The position numbers and the translations under genes are program-made. Shown piece after piece: positions 10,391 to 23,972 of a DNA stretch of 64,000 nt. How positions within the stretch are numbered: the stretch's first letter is position 1; each line of letters opens with the position of its first letter. The DNA is from Erythroxylum novogranatense. Taxonomy: Eukaryota; Streptophyta; Magnoliopsida; Malpighiales; Erythroxylaceae. Below the pieces are notes generated by a model. The model worked only from the letters and a program-made list of their open reading frames with translations. It was not told the DNA's origin and made no database searches. The stretch spans positions 69,093,824 through 69,157,823 of the forward strand of contig CM057232.1 of NCBI GenBank assembly GCA_029891385.1, written 5' to 3'.

Positions 10391-12448
10391 TGTTGGGACC
10401 CGATTCGGAAACCGGATCCCAACCGAGAAAGGCCGAATAACGAAGGACACGAAGGAAGCGAATCGAATGGGCACGGAAATTTTGCATCGAAATTTCAAAT
10501 CGGAAACAAAACAATAGAAAGTAGCAAAGCGGATCGAATACAAATCGCAAGCGGAAACAAATGCCGACATTCGAAACAAAGTAACAAAGAAAAGTGTCGC
10601 GTTGGAAACCTTAAGACATTCCAAAAATCCGGTATGAATTTTTTTTTTCTCATCTTATACATTCATATAAAACCTCGAACTCATTTCTGTAAATCCATTT
10701 TACCAAAATTTTACCGAAATTTCGGCAGCATAACGGCTATATTTTGACAGCCCAAAAATTTAAAACAAAACAAACGCACTTCTAATATCATAATCCATCC
10801 AATAACACAAGGCAACATCGGACCTCCCGTCCGGAATCCCAACACCAGCAACAAAACACACTCTTAGTTCTAAACACTTCATAAAGTTCAATCCATAATA
10901 CAGTCAATCACAAACCATTCATATACATTTCAATCCATAATACATAATTTAATCCGATCACAACTCACTCGTATACATAAACATTCACAATTCAAAATCC
11001 TCATCATAACCAAACTCAAATCCAAAACATACCTAACTCATAACTAATATACATCATGAATTTACAATAACGGCTTTTCAAGCCATAAATAAAGGCAATA
11101 CATAAATTATCGGGTTGACATCATACTCGTCTTCCATCCGATCTCCTGTGTGAAAACCTGGAGATGGGGATGAAGGGGGGGTGAGCTCGGAAGCTCGTGG
11201 ATAATATATTTATAAATTGAACCATAAGCGTAAAATCATTTTCAAAACGTTCTTCAAAGCTTATTTCTCAATCCTTCACTTTTAAAAAAAAATACCATTT
11301 ATAACACATTTCCAAAGTCTTACATTTTCAAACATTGATCTCTTATTTTTCAAATTTTTTTAAAACTTTCATATTCATAACCAAATACAAATCATGAATG
11401 CACTACAAACATAACAAAAACAAGACACATAACATATCAAATGGTTTGGGTCGGTCTAATCAAACGTCTCGCACATTCCGTGCAGAATTCATCATGGCAA
11501 ACAGAACGGAGGGGAGTCCAAATCGAACTCCTAAGCCACTCATGCGTAGGAGAAGGCTATCGAGGGAGACAAAGTAATCGACTCTACTGGAGGGGACCTA
11601 ACCAAACCCACATAATCACATAATTCAAAACTGAAACTTTCGGATTGCTCAAGGCATGATTGAAAACTTAATTTTCAAACTTTTCATACTATGTCATACG
11701 AGATACATTCGCATATTCACACAGATTCACAAAGTTCACTTATCACATCAATTTATATACCAATCATATTATCAGTTAATCACATATCAATCAAATGCAT
11801 AGAAATGAATGCATTTATTTTCCAATCCTTTGAAAACATATTTTCAGAAATATTTATTTTCCTTTCTTGATTTTTCAAATTCACATACTTTACTCATAAT
11901 TCAAAATATAAATACATTACCCACCTGAATTTTCCTTGCTAGCATCTTGGATTGGTCCAATTGCCTTTCCTTTACTTCCCACGACTTATTGGACCTTAAT
12001 TAAGACATAAAAGCCTTAATTAACACTAAATATCAAAGCTGAAAATTTCTAAAGAATGAAAGACATAACTAAAACCTAACTCACTTTGCCTATGCCATTC
12101 CTAAACCATAACCATCAAAGCCTATCTCAATGAATCAAACTTTTCAACAATCTCATGCCTTAAAGACACCACACCAAATCTAGTTTTTCTTAAACTTTCA
12201 AACCCTTCTTCTTTCCTTTTCCTTCAAGACCTCACTTCACTTTTACAAGCACAATAATCCCAGCCACATCAAATACCAATGCTGGAATTTTGTAGGAATG
12301 GAAAACAAACTTGAAATTCAACCTACCTAACCTTACCCATACTTAAACTAAACCATTTACATCAAGACCCATCTAACATTTCATAAAATTCACATGTTCT
12401 TACCTTAGAAAGTGAAACCACGAAAATCAGATTTATTTTTTTACTAAA
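10391..12448 (-). repeat. Family D tandem unit 1 (2058 bp)
   Basis: Begins exactly at the LTR terminus TGTTGGGACC and runs to TTTACTAAA, where unit 2 begins with the same terminus. It is nearly identical to units 2 and 3 over this length; the differences are scattered substitutions and short indels. Confidence 0.88.
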
Positions 12449-14500
12449 TGTTGGGACCCGATTCGGAAACCGGATCCCAACCGAGAAAGGCCGAATAACG
12501 AAGGACACGAAGGAAGCGAATCGAATGGGCACGAAAATTTTGCATTGAAATTTCGAATCGGAAACAAAACAATAGAAAGTAGCAAAGCGGATCGAATACA
12601 AATCGCAAGCAGAAACAAATGCCGACATTCGAAACAAAGTAACAAAGAAAAGCGTCGCGTTGGAAACCCTAAGACGTTCCAAAGATCCGGTATGAATTTT
12701 TTTTCTCATCTTATACATTCATATAAAACCTCGAACTCATTTCTGTAAATCCATTTTACCAAAATTTTACCGAAATTTCGGCAGCATAACGGCTGTATTT
12801 TGACAGCCCAAAAATTTAAAACAAAACAAACGCACTTCTAATATCATAATCCATCCAATAACACAAGGCAACATCGGACCTCCGTCCTAATCCCAACACC
12901 AACAACAAAACACACTCTTAGTTCTAAACACTTCATAAAGTTCAATCCATAATACATCAATCACAAACCATTCATATACATTTCAATCCATAATACATAA
13001 TTTAATCCGATCACAACTCACTCGTATACATAAACATTCACAATTCAAAATCCTCATCATAACCAAACTCAAATCCAAAACATACCTAACTCATAACTGA
13101 TATACATCATGAATTTACAATAACGGCTTTTCAAGCCATAAATAAAGGCAATACATAAATTATCGGGTTGACATCATACTCGTCTTCCATCCGATCTCCT
13201 GTGTGAAAACCTGGAGATGGGGATGAAGGGGGGTGAGCTCTGAAGCTCGTGGATAATATATTTATAAATTGACCCATAAGCGTAAAATCATTTTCAAAAC
13301 GTTCTTCAAAGCTTATTTCTCAATCCTTCACTTTAAAAAAAAAACACCATTTATAACACATTTCCAAAGTCTTACATTTTCAAACATTGATCTCTTATTT
13401 TTCAAATTTTTTTAAAACTTTCATATTCATAACCAAATACAAATCATGAATGCACTACAAACATAACAAAAACAAGACACATAACATATCAAATGGTTTG
13501 GGTTGGTCTAACGAAACGTCTTGCACATTCCCGTGGCAGAATGTTCAGGCAAACAGGAACGGAGGGGAGTCCGAAATCGAACTCTAAGCCACTCAAGCGC
13601 GCCGGAGAAGGCTATCGAGGGAGACAAGGTAATCGACTCTACTGAGGGGACCTAACCAAACCCAAATAATCACATAATTCAAAACTGAAACTTTGGATTG
13701 CTCAAGCCACGATTGAAAACTTAATTTTCAAACTTTTCATACTATGTCATACGAGATACATTCAAGATATTCACACAGTTCACGTGTTCACTTATCACAT
13801 CAATTTATATACCAATCATATTATCGCTAATCACATATCAATCAAATGCATAGAAATGAATGCATTTATTTTCCAATCCTTTGAAAACATATTTTCGAAA
13901 TATTTATTTTCCTTTCTTGATTTTTCAAATTCACATACTTTACTCATAATTCAAAATATAAATACATTACCCACTGAATTTTCCTTGCTAGCATCTTGGA
14001 TTGGTCCAATTGCCTTTCCTTTACTTCCCACGACTTATTGGACCTTGATCAAGACATAAAAGCCTTAATTAACACTAAACATCAAAGCTGAAAATTTCTA
14101 AAGAATGAAAGACATGACTAAAACCTAACTCACTTTGCCTATGCCATTCCTAAACCATAACCATCAAAGCCTATCTCAATGAATCAAACTTTTCAACAAT
14201 CTCATGCCTTAAAGACACCACACCAAATCTAATTTTTCTTAAACTTTCAAACCCTTCTTCTTTCCTTTTCCTTCAAGACCTCACTTCACTTTTACAAGCA
14301 CAATAATCCCAGTTTCACATCAAATACCAATGCTGGAATTTTGTAGGAATGGAAAAACAAACTTGAAATTCAACCTACCTAACCTTACCCATACTTAAAC
14401 TAAACCATTTACATCAAGACCCATCTAACATTTCATAAAATTCACATGTTCTTACCTTAGAAAGTGAAACCACGAAAATTAGATTTATTTTTTTACTAAA
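12449..14500 (-). repeat. Family D tandem unit 2 (2052 bp)
   Basis: Same start and same junction (TTTACTAAA before the next TGTTGGG) as unit 1. An identical junction means one founding event followed by copy-number expansion is more likely than two independent insertions. Confidence 0.88.
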
Positions 14501-17500
14501 TGTTGGGACCCGATTCGGAAACCGGATCCCAACCGAGAAAGGCCGAATAACGAAGGACACGAAGGAAGCGAATCGAATGGGCACGGAAATTTTGCATCAA
14601 AATTTCGAATCGGAAACAAAACAATAGAAAGTAGCAAAGCGGATCGAATACAAATCGCAAGCAGAAACAAATGCCGACATTCGAAACAAAGTAACAAAGA
14701 AAAGCGTCGCGTTGGAAACCCTAAGACGTTCCAAAGATCCGGTATGAATTTTTTTTTCTCATCTTATACATTCATATAAAACCTCGAACTCATTTCAGAA
14801 ATCCATTTTACCAAAATTTTACCAAATTTCGGCAGAAGATAACGGCTGTATTTTGACAAATTTCAAAATTTAAAACAAAACAAACGCACTTCTAATATCA
14901 TAATCCATCCAATAACACAAGGCAACATCGGACCTCCCATCCTAATCCCAACACCAAAGAACAAAACACACTCTTAGTTCTAAACACTTCATAAAGTTCA
15001 ATCCATAATACATCAATCACAAACCATTCATATACATTTCAATCCATAATACATAATTTAATCCGATCACAACTCACTCAGATACATAAACATTCACAAT
15101 TCAAAATCCTCATCATAACCAAACTCAAATCCAAAACATACCTAACTCATAACTCGATATACATCATGAATTTACAATAACGGCTTTTCAAGCCATAAAT
15201 AAAGGCAATACATAAATTATCGGGTTGACATCATACTTGTCTTCCATCCGATCTCCGTGTGAAAACACGGAGATGGGGATGAAGGGGTGAGCTCGGGCTT
15301 CGTGGATAATATATTTATAAATTGACCCATAAGCGTAAAATCATTTTCAAACGTTCTTCAAAGCTTATTTCTCAATCCTTCACTTTAAAAAAAAACACCA
15401 TTTATAACACATTTCCAAAGTCTTACATTTTCAAACATTGATCTCTTATTTTTCAAATTTTTTTAAAACTTTCATATTCATAACCAAATACAAATCATGA
15501 ATGCACTACAAACATAACAAAAACAAGACACATAACATATCAAATGGTTTGGGTGGGTCTAACGAAACGTCTTCGCACATTCCCGCAGCGATTACATGCG
15601 GTACAGAACGGAGGGGAGTCCAAATCGAACTCCTAAGCCACTTCTTGAGCAAATGGAGAAGGCTATCGAGAGGAGACAATTAATCGACTCTACGGAGGGA
15701 CCTAACCAAACCCAAATAATCACATAATTCAAAACTGAAACTTTGGATTGCCGAAGGCATGATTGAAAACTTAATTTTCAAACTTTTCATACTATGTCAT
15801 ACGAGATACATTCGCATATTCACACAGTTCACAGGTTCACTTATCACATCAATTTATATACCAATCATATTATCAGTTAATCACATATCAATCAAATGCA
15901 TAGAAATGAATGCATTTATTTTCCAATCCTTTGAAAACATATTTTCAGAAATATTTATTTTCCTTTCTTGATTTTTCAAATTCACATACTTTACTCATAA
16001 TTCAAAATATAAATACATTACCCACCTGAATTTTCCTTGCTAGCATCTTGGATTGGTCCAATTGCCTTTCCTTTACTTCCCACGACTTATTGGACCTTGA
16101 TCAAGACATAAAAGCCTTAATTAACACTAAACATCAAAGCTGAAAATTTCTAAAGAATGAAAGACATGACTAAAACCTAACTCACTTTGCCTATGCCATT
16201 CCTAAACCATAACCATCAAAGCCTATCTCAATGAATCAAACTTTTCAACAATCTCATGCCTTAAAGACACCACACCAAATCTAATTTTCTTAAACTTTCA
16301 AACCCTTCTTCTTTCCTTTTCCTTCAAGACCTCACTTCACTTTTACAAGCACAATAATCCCAGCCACATCAAATACCAATGCTGGAATTTTGTAGGAATG
16401 GAAAACAAACTTGAAATTCAACCTACCTAACCTTACCCATACTTAAACTAAACCATTTACATCAAGACCCATCTAACATTTCATAAAATTCACATGTTCT
16501 TACCTTAGAAAGTGAAACCACGAAAATCAGATTTATTTTTTTACTTTTTACTTTTTTTTTCTTCCATAAAAGTTTAAACCCTTTCCTTACCTTCATATTC
16601 ACTCTTCAAACACCCATGTTTAAGTAAAAAGGCAAAACTCTCACAATAAAACCCTAATTAACATAAGAGAGCCATGCTGGAAATTTTAAAAGAATGGAAC
16701 AACTTCCATCTCAACTAACCTAACTTTCCCTATACTTTTTTAATGCTCTAACAACCATAACCTCTCCTCAAACCGAGTCACACTTGTCGAAAATCTCACC
16801 TTATACACTCATAACAATCTGATTCTTTTCTTCTTCTTTTTTTTTAAGAATGCAAACTTGGCTTTCAAACTATCTCACTTTACCTATACCTTAATTCAGC
16901 TTTTTAAACCCAAAACTCATCAAGAACCTTAAACAATTTTCGACATTTCTCATACCCACTAAAATCAGATTTTTGCTCCCATAAAATCATATTTCTTATG
17001 CCCTCTCAAAGCATTATTCCAATCACCATTGATAATCATGAAAATACAAAACTCTAACACAAAACCATAGATTTATCAAACATAAACTATGCTGGAAAAT
17101 TTAAAAACAAGGGAAAATATGACGTTTATTCAACATCACTCTACTCATAAATTATCTAACCCATTAACATCAAAACTTATCTCCATAACCAACCAAAATT
17201 GAAATCCTCTAACCTATACTGAAACCGATTTAAAAATCAGATTTGCTTAGCTTCCTAAACTCTTCTTTTCTTTTCTTATTCACTCTCAACACATTCTAAT
17301 CACCCTTGGCAAGCTTGAAGGACAAAATTATAACAATAAAACCATGAATTTCATATTTCTCTTACCATAGGAGAGACATACGAAATTTGATCTTCTTCCA
17401 TCACCTCTTCATTTTCCTCTTTCTTCTTCAAGAATCTCTTAGAATCACCCTACTCAAGCATGAAATCATCAAAGCCCTCACCTTTTCTTCATCTTCTTCT

Positions 17501-19392
17501 TCTCTCTCTTTGCGAAACCCACTTCTCTCCTCTCTTCTTAGCATTTTGAAACTCTTCTTCTTAGACTCACACAAAATGAAGACAAACTAACCTCTTCTTT
17601 CTTCTCTTCTAGCAAGTTTCGTGGTTTCTCTTTGCTTGAAAAAAACGATGAGCCTCTCTTCTTCTTTTCATTTTCGTAATCTCCTTCTCTTTTGTTTCTA
17701 TTCATCTTCTTTCTTATTCTTTGTGAATTCCAGAAGCTTCAACGACAGCTATGGGTTGTTTCATGCCACCTCATTAAAATGGGGGGAAAAAGACTATAAT
17801 GCCCCTCATTTAAGCAATCTTCCACCATTGCCCCTGCACAGGATTTTGAAAAACTGATAACTTGCGTCCTGATTTCCAGCATCTAAACGAAATAATTTGG
17901 ACAAACTTTCTTCATCAAAATTGTTCCTCTAGATCATACGAATCCAACGCCACTGACGGCGCTCAATTCGGATCTAAAACGAAGAAGTTACAGCCAAAAT
18001 ACTATCGGACCTTCACAAAATCCGAGACTGAACATTACGCGAATTTAATTCCAAAAATTAACAATCTTAGGGATGAAATTAAATTTCGATCCCTTCACAA
18101 GAATTGTAGCCCTATGTCTTAACTTCAAGAATAAACTCAATCGGAGTTGTATAACTCCCAAAAATCTCAAAATACTGAACCATGTTCAGAAAATTATCCA
18201 ACTTATAACCTATAACCCATCTCTTACTTTGGTTCAATCAATCTCTTTCCATTTAATCTCCTAAAAATTATAATTCTTCATAAAAATGAACGTAATTGTC
18301 TTAGGAATCCAACGCTTCAAGAATCAAATCAATCGGATGTCGGACGAAAGATTTATAACAAAAGATTGCAAAAGGGTCGGAGTTCAAGCAAAAGTTACAA
18401 AACCTTAAATACCCACTTATAACTGAATTTTTCAAAAATCATATCTCTTAATTCCGAACTCATAATTTGACAAATTTGGTGTCTATGGAAAGGTAAAAGG
18501 AAGCTCTACAACTTCCCTGAAGTACTCAAAATTAAATTAGGTCTCGAAAGAGGTCAAAACCTCAATCACAGATTCTGTCCAAAATAGCTTTTCCTAAACG
18601 ACTTCTAATTTTTCATCGCTCATAACTCCTAGCCCCGATATCGAAAAATTACAAACTTTATGGCGTCGGAAAGATCGACATACAAGCTACAACTTTTAAT
18701 AAAGCTACTTTTTCTAATTCCGACTAAATCCATACGACGAGTGGCCTCGAAGTACAGCACATGCAAATCTATACTTAATAACATTTTCAAAACAAAGCAT
18801 ATCTTCCGAAATTCATATCTCTCAATCCCGACGTCGAAAAATAGCAAACTTTATGTCCACGAAAAGCTCTCGACAGAGGCTACAAGTTTCACGTTGATCA
18901 TTTTCTCGGATTTGACCTAAATCAAAATGTCAACTTTTTACCCTAAAAGTCAAACTTCGAAGCTAACTTTGACTGATCATAACTCTCACTCCGATATCGA
19001 AAATATCAAACTTTATGTCTCTGAAAAGCTCTTGACATAAACTACAAGTTTCATGTAGATCATTTTATCAAATTTTGCCTACATCAAAAGTCAACTCTCA
19101 AAGTCAAACATTCTCTCTCCAAAAGTCAAACTTTCTAAATTCTTCAAATTTTCACACTTTTTCTCTTTAATTCTTGCTATTTAACGTTATTTCAATCAAC
19201 TCATCCACTTTCCTCTCATAATCCATATAAGTTCACTCAAATATCAAAGTCCTCAAAATTAAACAATTCTTTTCTCATAAATTATTTCTTAATTTCATCA
19301 AATTTCCTTAAATTCATAATTTTCTCACCAATTTCTTTCTCATTTAAAATTCATTTTAATATTTCTATTTTCATCAAAATTGGGGTCCAACA
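14501..19392 (-). repeat. Family D unit 3 and LTR remainder (4892 bp)
   Basis: Matches units 1 and 2 to about 16545 (TTTTTTTAC), then continues with LTR sequence not present in them, ending GGGGTCCAACA. The part at about 18470-19080 contains degenerate direct repeats with the motif AAACTTTATG near 18653, 18846 and 19008, a spacing of about 160-190 bp. Confidence 0.82.
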
Positions 19393-20480
19393 CCGGACAC
19401 ATTCTGCTTTCGATTTCAGAGGCACTAGTTTGCAACAAAGTGCCTCCTCCTACGCCTCGTGGAACTCCCATGGATCCGAGTTTCTTTCAAGCCTTTGCTC
19501 AAAGCTTTCACGTATTCCACGGTCGAGATCTCAGATGCCGATGCAAGCTCCAGAGAGCAGGAGGGGCGTGTGACAAGCTCCTAAGTTTGGGGTCATGGAT
19601 GTCGGTGGGACTACTAATCCGTAAGAGGTCAAGCCCGGTTGAAGAGGACCGAGAGGGTTCTAGTTCAGATGAGATGCTCGAGATGAGGACAAGCTAGATT
19701 ATGTAGTCGATCATTGCGGGTGACGACTACATTGGTGGAGTCGCTACTCACGGTCAAGTTGTTCCTTCCTCTTGACATGGAGGGATTTTGTAGAAGTGTT
19801 ACGAAAGAAGTATTTCTCCAGAGTCTATGTGCAAGATAAGGCCAGGGAATTTCTGAATCTTATGCAGAGGGACATGAGTGTGAGCGAGTATGAGCTGAAG
19901 TTCACACAGCTTTCCCGTTATGCAGCTAACATTGTGGCAACAGAGGAAGACAAGTACCGTAAGTTTAAAGGAGGTCTTCACTTGAGGATCAGGGAGAAAG
20001 TCCTGATTCACAATTTCTGTGACTACCAAGATTGGTGGATCTTGCTCTCAGTGAGAAGTCGGAGAATATCAGAAATGAAGCGTACAAGAAGAAGAAGAAC
20101 AGGGAGCAGACTTATAGAAAGGGTACTAGTGCTCCATTGCCTGAGAGAAGCACGAGGAGCTCTCACAGTCAGATTGAAGTGGGTAGTAGTGGGGCTACCA
20201 GGAACAAGCAGGTGAGGGTTGTATCAAGGCAAGCCTCTAATGTGGGAGGTGCCGGTAGAGCAGGAAGAAGCTGGTTCAACTATCCCTTATATGACCAGTG
20301 TGGGAAACATCATCAGGGAGAGTGCCTCAGGTCACTTGGAGTTTGTTTTAGATGCGGAGAGAATGGACATATAGCCAATCATTGTCCACAGGCACCGAGA
20401 CAAGAGGGGTCGCAGTTTCAGGTTCCAAGGCGTGCAGAAATAGTGAGAACCAGGCCAGTTACTGAGGTAGGCAACTGTGG
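19393..20480 (+). pseudogene. gag: gag remainder of Tekay copy 2
   Basis: Resumes gag where 10390 left off (CACATTCTGCTTTCG matches copy 1 near 3340). The first 380 bp are full of small indels relative to copy 1. A clean frame follows from about 19772 (TWRDFVEVL) to about 20025, with CAG at the position of the copy 1 stop. A shift near 20030 leads to the C-terminal half with its CCHC knuckle (CFRCGENGHIANHC, about 20346-20387). Confidence 0.87.
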
Positions 20481-20519
20481 GACTACAAGGAAGACTGTTC
20501 CTCCAGGAAGGCCAAGGGG

Positions 20520-22490
20520 TCAAGCGCCGGCAAGAATGTTTGCCATGACCAGGGACGAAGTTGAAGCCGCACCTGAGGTTGTCACGGGTATGGTTCAGTT
20601 ATTTGATTCAGCAATATTTGTTTTGATTGATTCTGGTTCCACGCACTCTTTTGTTTCTGCGAGCATAACATTGCATGGTGTGAGTTCTGTGCCTTTGGAT
20701 AGGCCTTTGATTGTTAGTACTCCTCTAGGGAGGAACGTGGTGATCAGTCAGGTGTATGAGCAGTGTGAGTTTTTTATTGATGGTGCTAGATTGGTAGTGG
20801 ACTTACTACCGCTAGACCTTAGAGGATTAGATGTTATTCTGGGGATGGATACCATGGAGAAGTATCCGCCGTTCGGATTGTGGTCGAGAAGAGGTAGAGT
20901 TTGATTTGGGCAATGGTGAGAAGGTGATCTTCAGAGGGGACAGGAAGACACCATCGCCAAGATTAATTTCAGCTATGTCAGTCGAAAGGATGATGGGCCA
21001 GGAATGTGAAGCTTTCTTGGCGCATGTTGTTGATGCCGATGTGCATGAAGGGAAGTTAGAGGATTTTCCGATTGTGAGGGAATTCTCAGATGTGTTCCCA
21101 TATGAGTTACCAGGTTTGCCGCCGGTGAGGGAAATCGAGTTTGCCATTGACTTGATTCCCGGAACCGCGCCTATTTCAATACCGCCTTACAGGATGGCTT
21201 CAGCTGAGTTGAAGGAGCTTAAGGAACAGTTGGAGGAACTGTTAGAGAAGGGGTATGTCAGACCGAGTTCGTCTCCTTGGGGAGCACCGGTTCTGTTTGT
21301 TAAGAAGAAGGATGGATCATGGCAGATGTGTATTGATTATCGGAGACTTAACAAGGTGACAATTAAGAACAAGTATCCTTTGCCACGGATAGATGATCTG
21401 TTTGACCAGCTGCAGGGAGCTAGGGTTTTCTCCAAGATTGATCTCAGGTCAGGCTATCATCAGCTCAGAATCAAGGAGTCTGATATAAGCAAGACAACAT
21501 TTAGGACCTGTTATGGGCATTATGAGTTTTTGGTCATGCCATTCGGTTTGATCAATGCTCCAGCTGCTTTCATATATCTCATGAATAGGGTCTTCAAGGA
21601 GTTTCTAGATCAGTTTTTTATAGTGTTTATAGATGACATTCTGGTGTATTCTAAGAGTGAAGAAGAACATGAGGAACATCTCAGGATTGTATTGCAGACT
21701 CTTAGGGAGAGAGAGCTTTATGCCAAGTTCAGCAAGTTTGAGTTTTGGCTTCATGAGGTGACTTTCCTTGGACATGTGATTTCGTAGGATGGTGTACATG
21801 TTGATCCAAGGAAAGTTGAAGCAGTAGTAAGTTGGCAGGCACCCAAGACAGCGACAGAGGTAAGGAGTTTTCGGTCCGCAGCGAGTTACTGAGAGATTTG
21901 TAGAAGGATTCTCCATGATAGCTGCTCCGATGACTAAGCTATTAAGGAAGAATCAGAAGTTTGATTGGACTGATGAATGCCAGAAGAGCTTCGAGGAGCT
22001 CAAGCACAGGTTGACAAGTGTTCCAGTGCTGATTTTGCCTTCTGGTGATGAGAGCTATCTGATGTATGATGATGCCTCGAGGAAGGGCCTCGGTTGTGTA
22101 TTGATGCAAGGAGACAGGTAATAGCATATGCTTGAGGCAATCAAGCAAGATGAGTTGAATTACCCGACTCATGACTTGGAGTTAGCGGCGATGATCTTTG
22201 CCTTGAAGATTTGGAGGCATTATCTTTATGGTGTTCGCACCGGGATCTTTACAGATCACAAGAGCCTCAAGTACTTCTGAGCGGAAGGAATTGAATTTGA
22301 GATGAGAGAGGTGGATTGAGTTACTCAAGGATTATGATTTGTTGATTGAGTACCATCCGCAAAGCGAATGTAGTGGTGGACGCTTTGGTAGAAGTCTTCT
22401 ATTGCCCATGTTCGAGACGATGTATCTTCCTTTATTGGAAGAGATGGCCAAACTTAAGATAAGTTTGAAGCAGGAGGAACCAAATTGCCT
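20520..22490 (+). pseudogene. Protease, reverse transcriptase and RNase H of Tekay copy 2
   Basis: The protease motif is LIDSGSTHSF (about 20625-20655). An indel near 20868 shifts frame. RT is then open from about 20900 to 21784 and includes the segment lost in copy 1 ([14 protein letters not shown]) and FIDDILVYS. It stops at TAG 21785-21787 where copy 1 has CAG. RNase H (about 22065-22400) is fragmented by many 1-3 base indels. Confidence 0.88.
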
Positions 22491-22549
22491 CTAGCTAATT
22501 TGAGTGAGGCCAATACTCCGGAGAAGGTTAGGGAGTTGCAATCTGGGAT

Positions 22550-23955
22550 CTGATTTGAGCAAGCTTAGGAGGAAATTCAGAATGGTAAGGCTTCGAAGGT
22601 AGTAGTGAGAGATGATGGACTCATGACAGTGGGGGACAGGCTTTGTATTCCAGATAGCAAGGAGGTTAAGGATGAGATTTTGGATGAGGCACACAATGCG
22701 CCTTACGCCATGCACCCTGTAGCACCAGATGTCTGAGATTTGAGAGCATTTCTGGTGAAAGGGCATGAAGAGGGAAGTAGCAGAGTATGTCAGTAAGTGT
22801 CTCGTGTGTCAGTAAGTCAAGGCTGAACACTAGGCGCCTTCAGGCAAGTTAAGGCCATTGTCCATTCCTGAGTGGAAGTGGAAAAGAGTAACCATGGATT
22901 TTCTGATGGGTTTGCCTAAGACTAGTAGGAAGCATGATGCCATATGGGTTATTGTGGATCGGTTAACGAAGTCAGCCCATTTTCTGGCAATCAAGCAGAT
23001 TGATTCGTTACATGTGTTAGCCAGGAAGTACATTGATGAGGTAGTGAGGTTGCATGGGATTCCAGATTCTATAGTGTCTGACAGGGATCCTCTGTTAACA
23101 TCAAGATTTTGGGGAAGCTTGCAAGAAGCTTTAGGTACTAAGCTGCATTTTAGTACGGCATTTCACCCTCAGACGGATGGTCAATCTGAGAGGACCATTC
23201 GGACACTTGAGGGAATGCTCAGGGCATGTGTGTTGGATTTCAAGGGAGCATGGGATGAGCATTTGCCATTGGTCGAATTTACTTACAATAATTCGTACCA
23301 TTCGAGCATTCAGATGGCTCCATATGAGGCTTTATATGGAAGGAGGTGTAGAACTCCGATATGTTGGGACGAAGAAGGGGAGAGGAAACTGGTAAGACCA
23401 GAGTTGATCCAGATGACTATTGATAAAGTCAATCTGGTTAGCGGGTAAAGGCAGCTCAGGATAGGATGAAGAGTTTCACTGATGCTCATCGGAAGGAGAT
23501 GGAGTATGAAGTCGGTGAGAAAGTGTTTTTCAAGACGTCTCCTTTGAAGGGAGTAATGAGGTTTGGCAAGAAAGGCAAGTTAAGTCCAAGATATGTGGGT
23601 CCTTATGAAATTCTTGAGAGGATCGGACCTCTAGCTTACTGGTTGGCATTGCCGCCAGAGTTTTCTCAGATTCATGACGTCTTTCATGTTTCCATCTTTG
23701 AGAAGGTCTGATCGATCCTTCTCATGTCATTCGTGTTTCGAGAGGTTCAGTTGAGAGCGACTTGAGTTATGAGGAAATTCGGTAGTGATCTTGGACACTA
23801 AGGAGAAGGTCCTCGAGAATAAAACGATTCAATAGTTAAGGTTCTGTGGAGGAACCATTCAGTGGAAGAAGTCACGTGGGAACCTTTGGACGCTATGAAG
23901 GAGAAGTATCCAGGTCTTTTCAATGATTCAGGTAAATTTTGAGGACGAAATTTCT
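22550..23955 (+). pseudogene. Integrase-chromodomain of Tekay copy 2
   Basis: Damaged zinc finger, with TAA and TAG at about 22813-22834 where copy 1 has CAA and CAG. A long clean stretch follows (22858-23448) with the full DDE core (MDFLMG, SDRDP, GQSERT). After a shift near 23445 the linker is open to about 23710. The chromodomain (about 23770-23930) is recognisable in DNA (TGGAGGAACCATTC) but is shifted in frame. Confidence 0.88.
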
Positions 23956-23972
23956 TTTAAGAGGGGGAGAAA

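Larger units (their letters stand above)
10391..19392 (-). mobile_element. Solo LTR of a second Tekay-like family (family D), start triplicated
   Basis: On the plus strand it begins TGTTGGGACCCG and ends GGGGTCCAACA. Read on the minus strand it begins TGTTGGACCCCAATTTTG, close to the family A LTR start, so the insertion is reversed. No primer-binding site, gag or pol is seen inside. The simple LTR would be the 4.9 kb from 14501 to 19392. In front stand two further copies of its (plus-strand) first 2.05 kb. It interrupts gag of Tekay copy 2. Small open frames inside are not credible genes. Confidence 0.82.

Noticed and set aside
17387..17857. Ser/Phe/Leu-rich open frames in the family D LTR, one resembling a signal peptide
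   Set aside because: CT-rich LTR sequence. The hydrophobic look follows from composition, and there is no gene structure around it.
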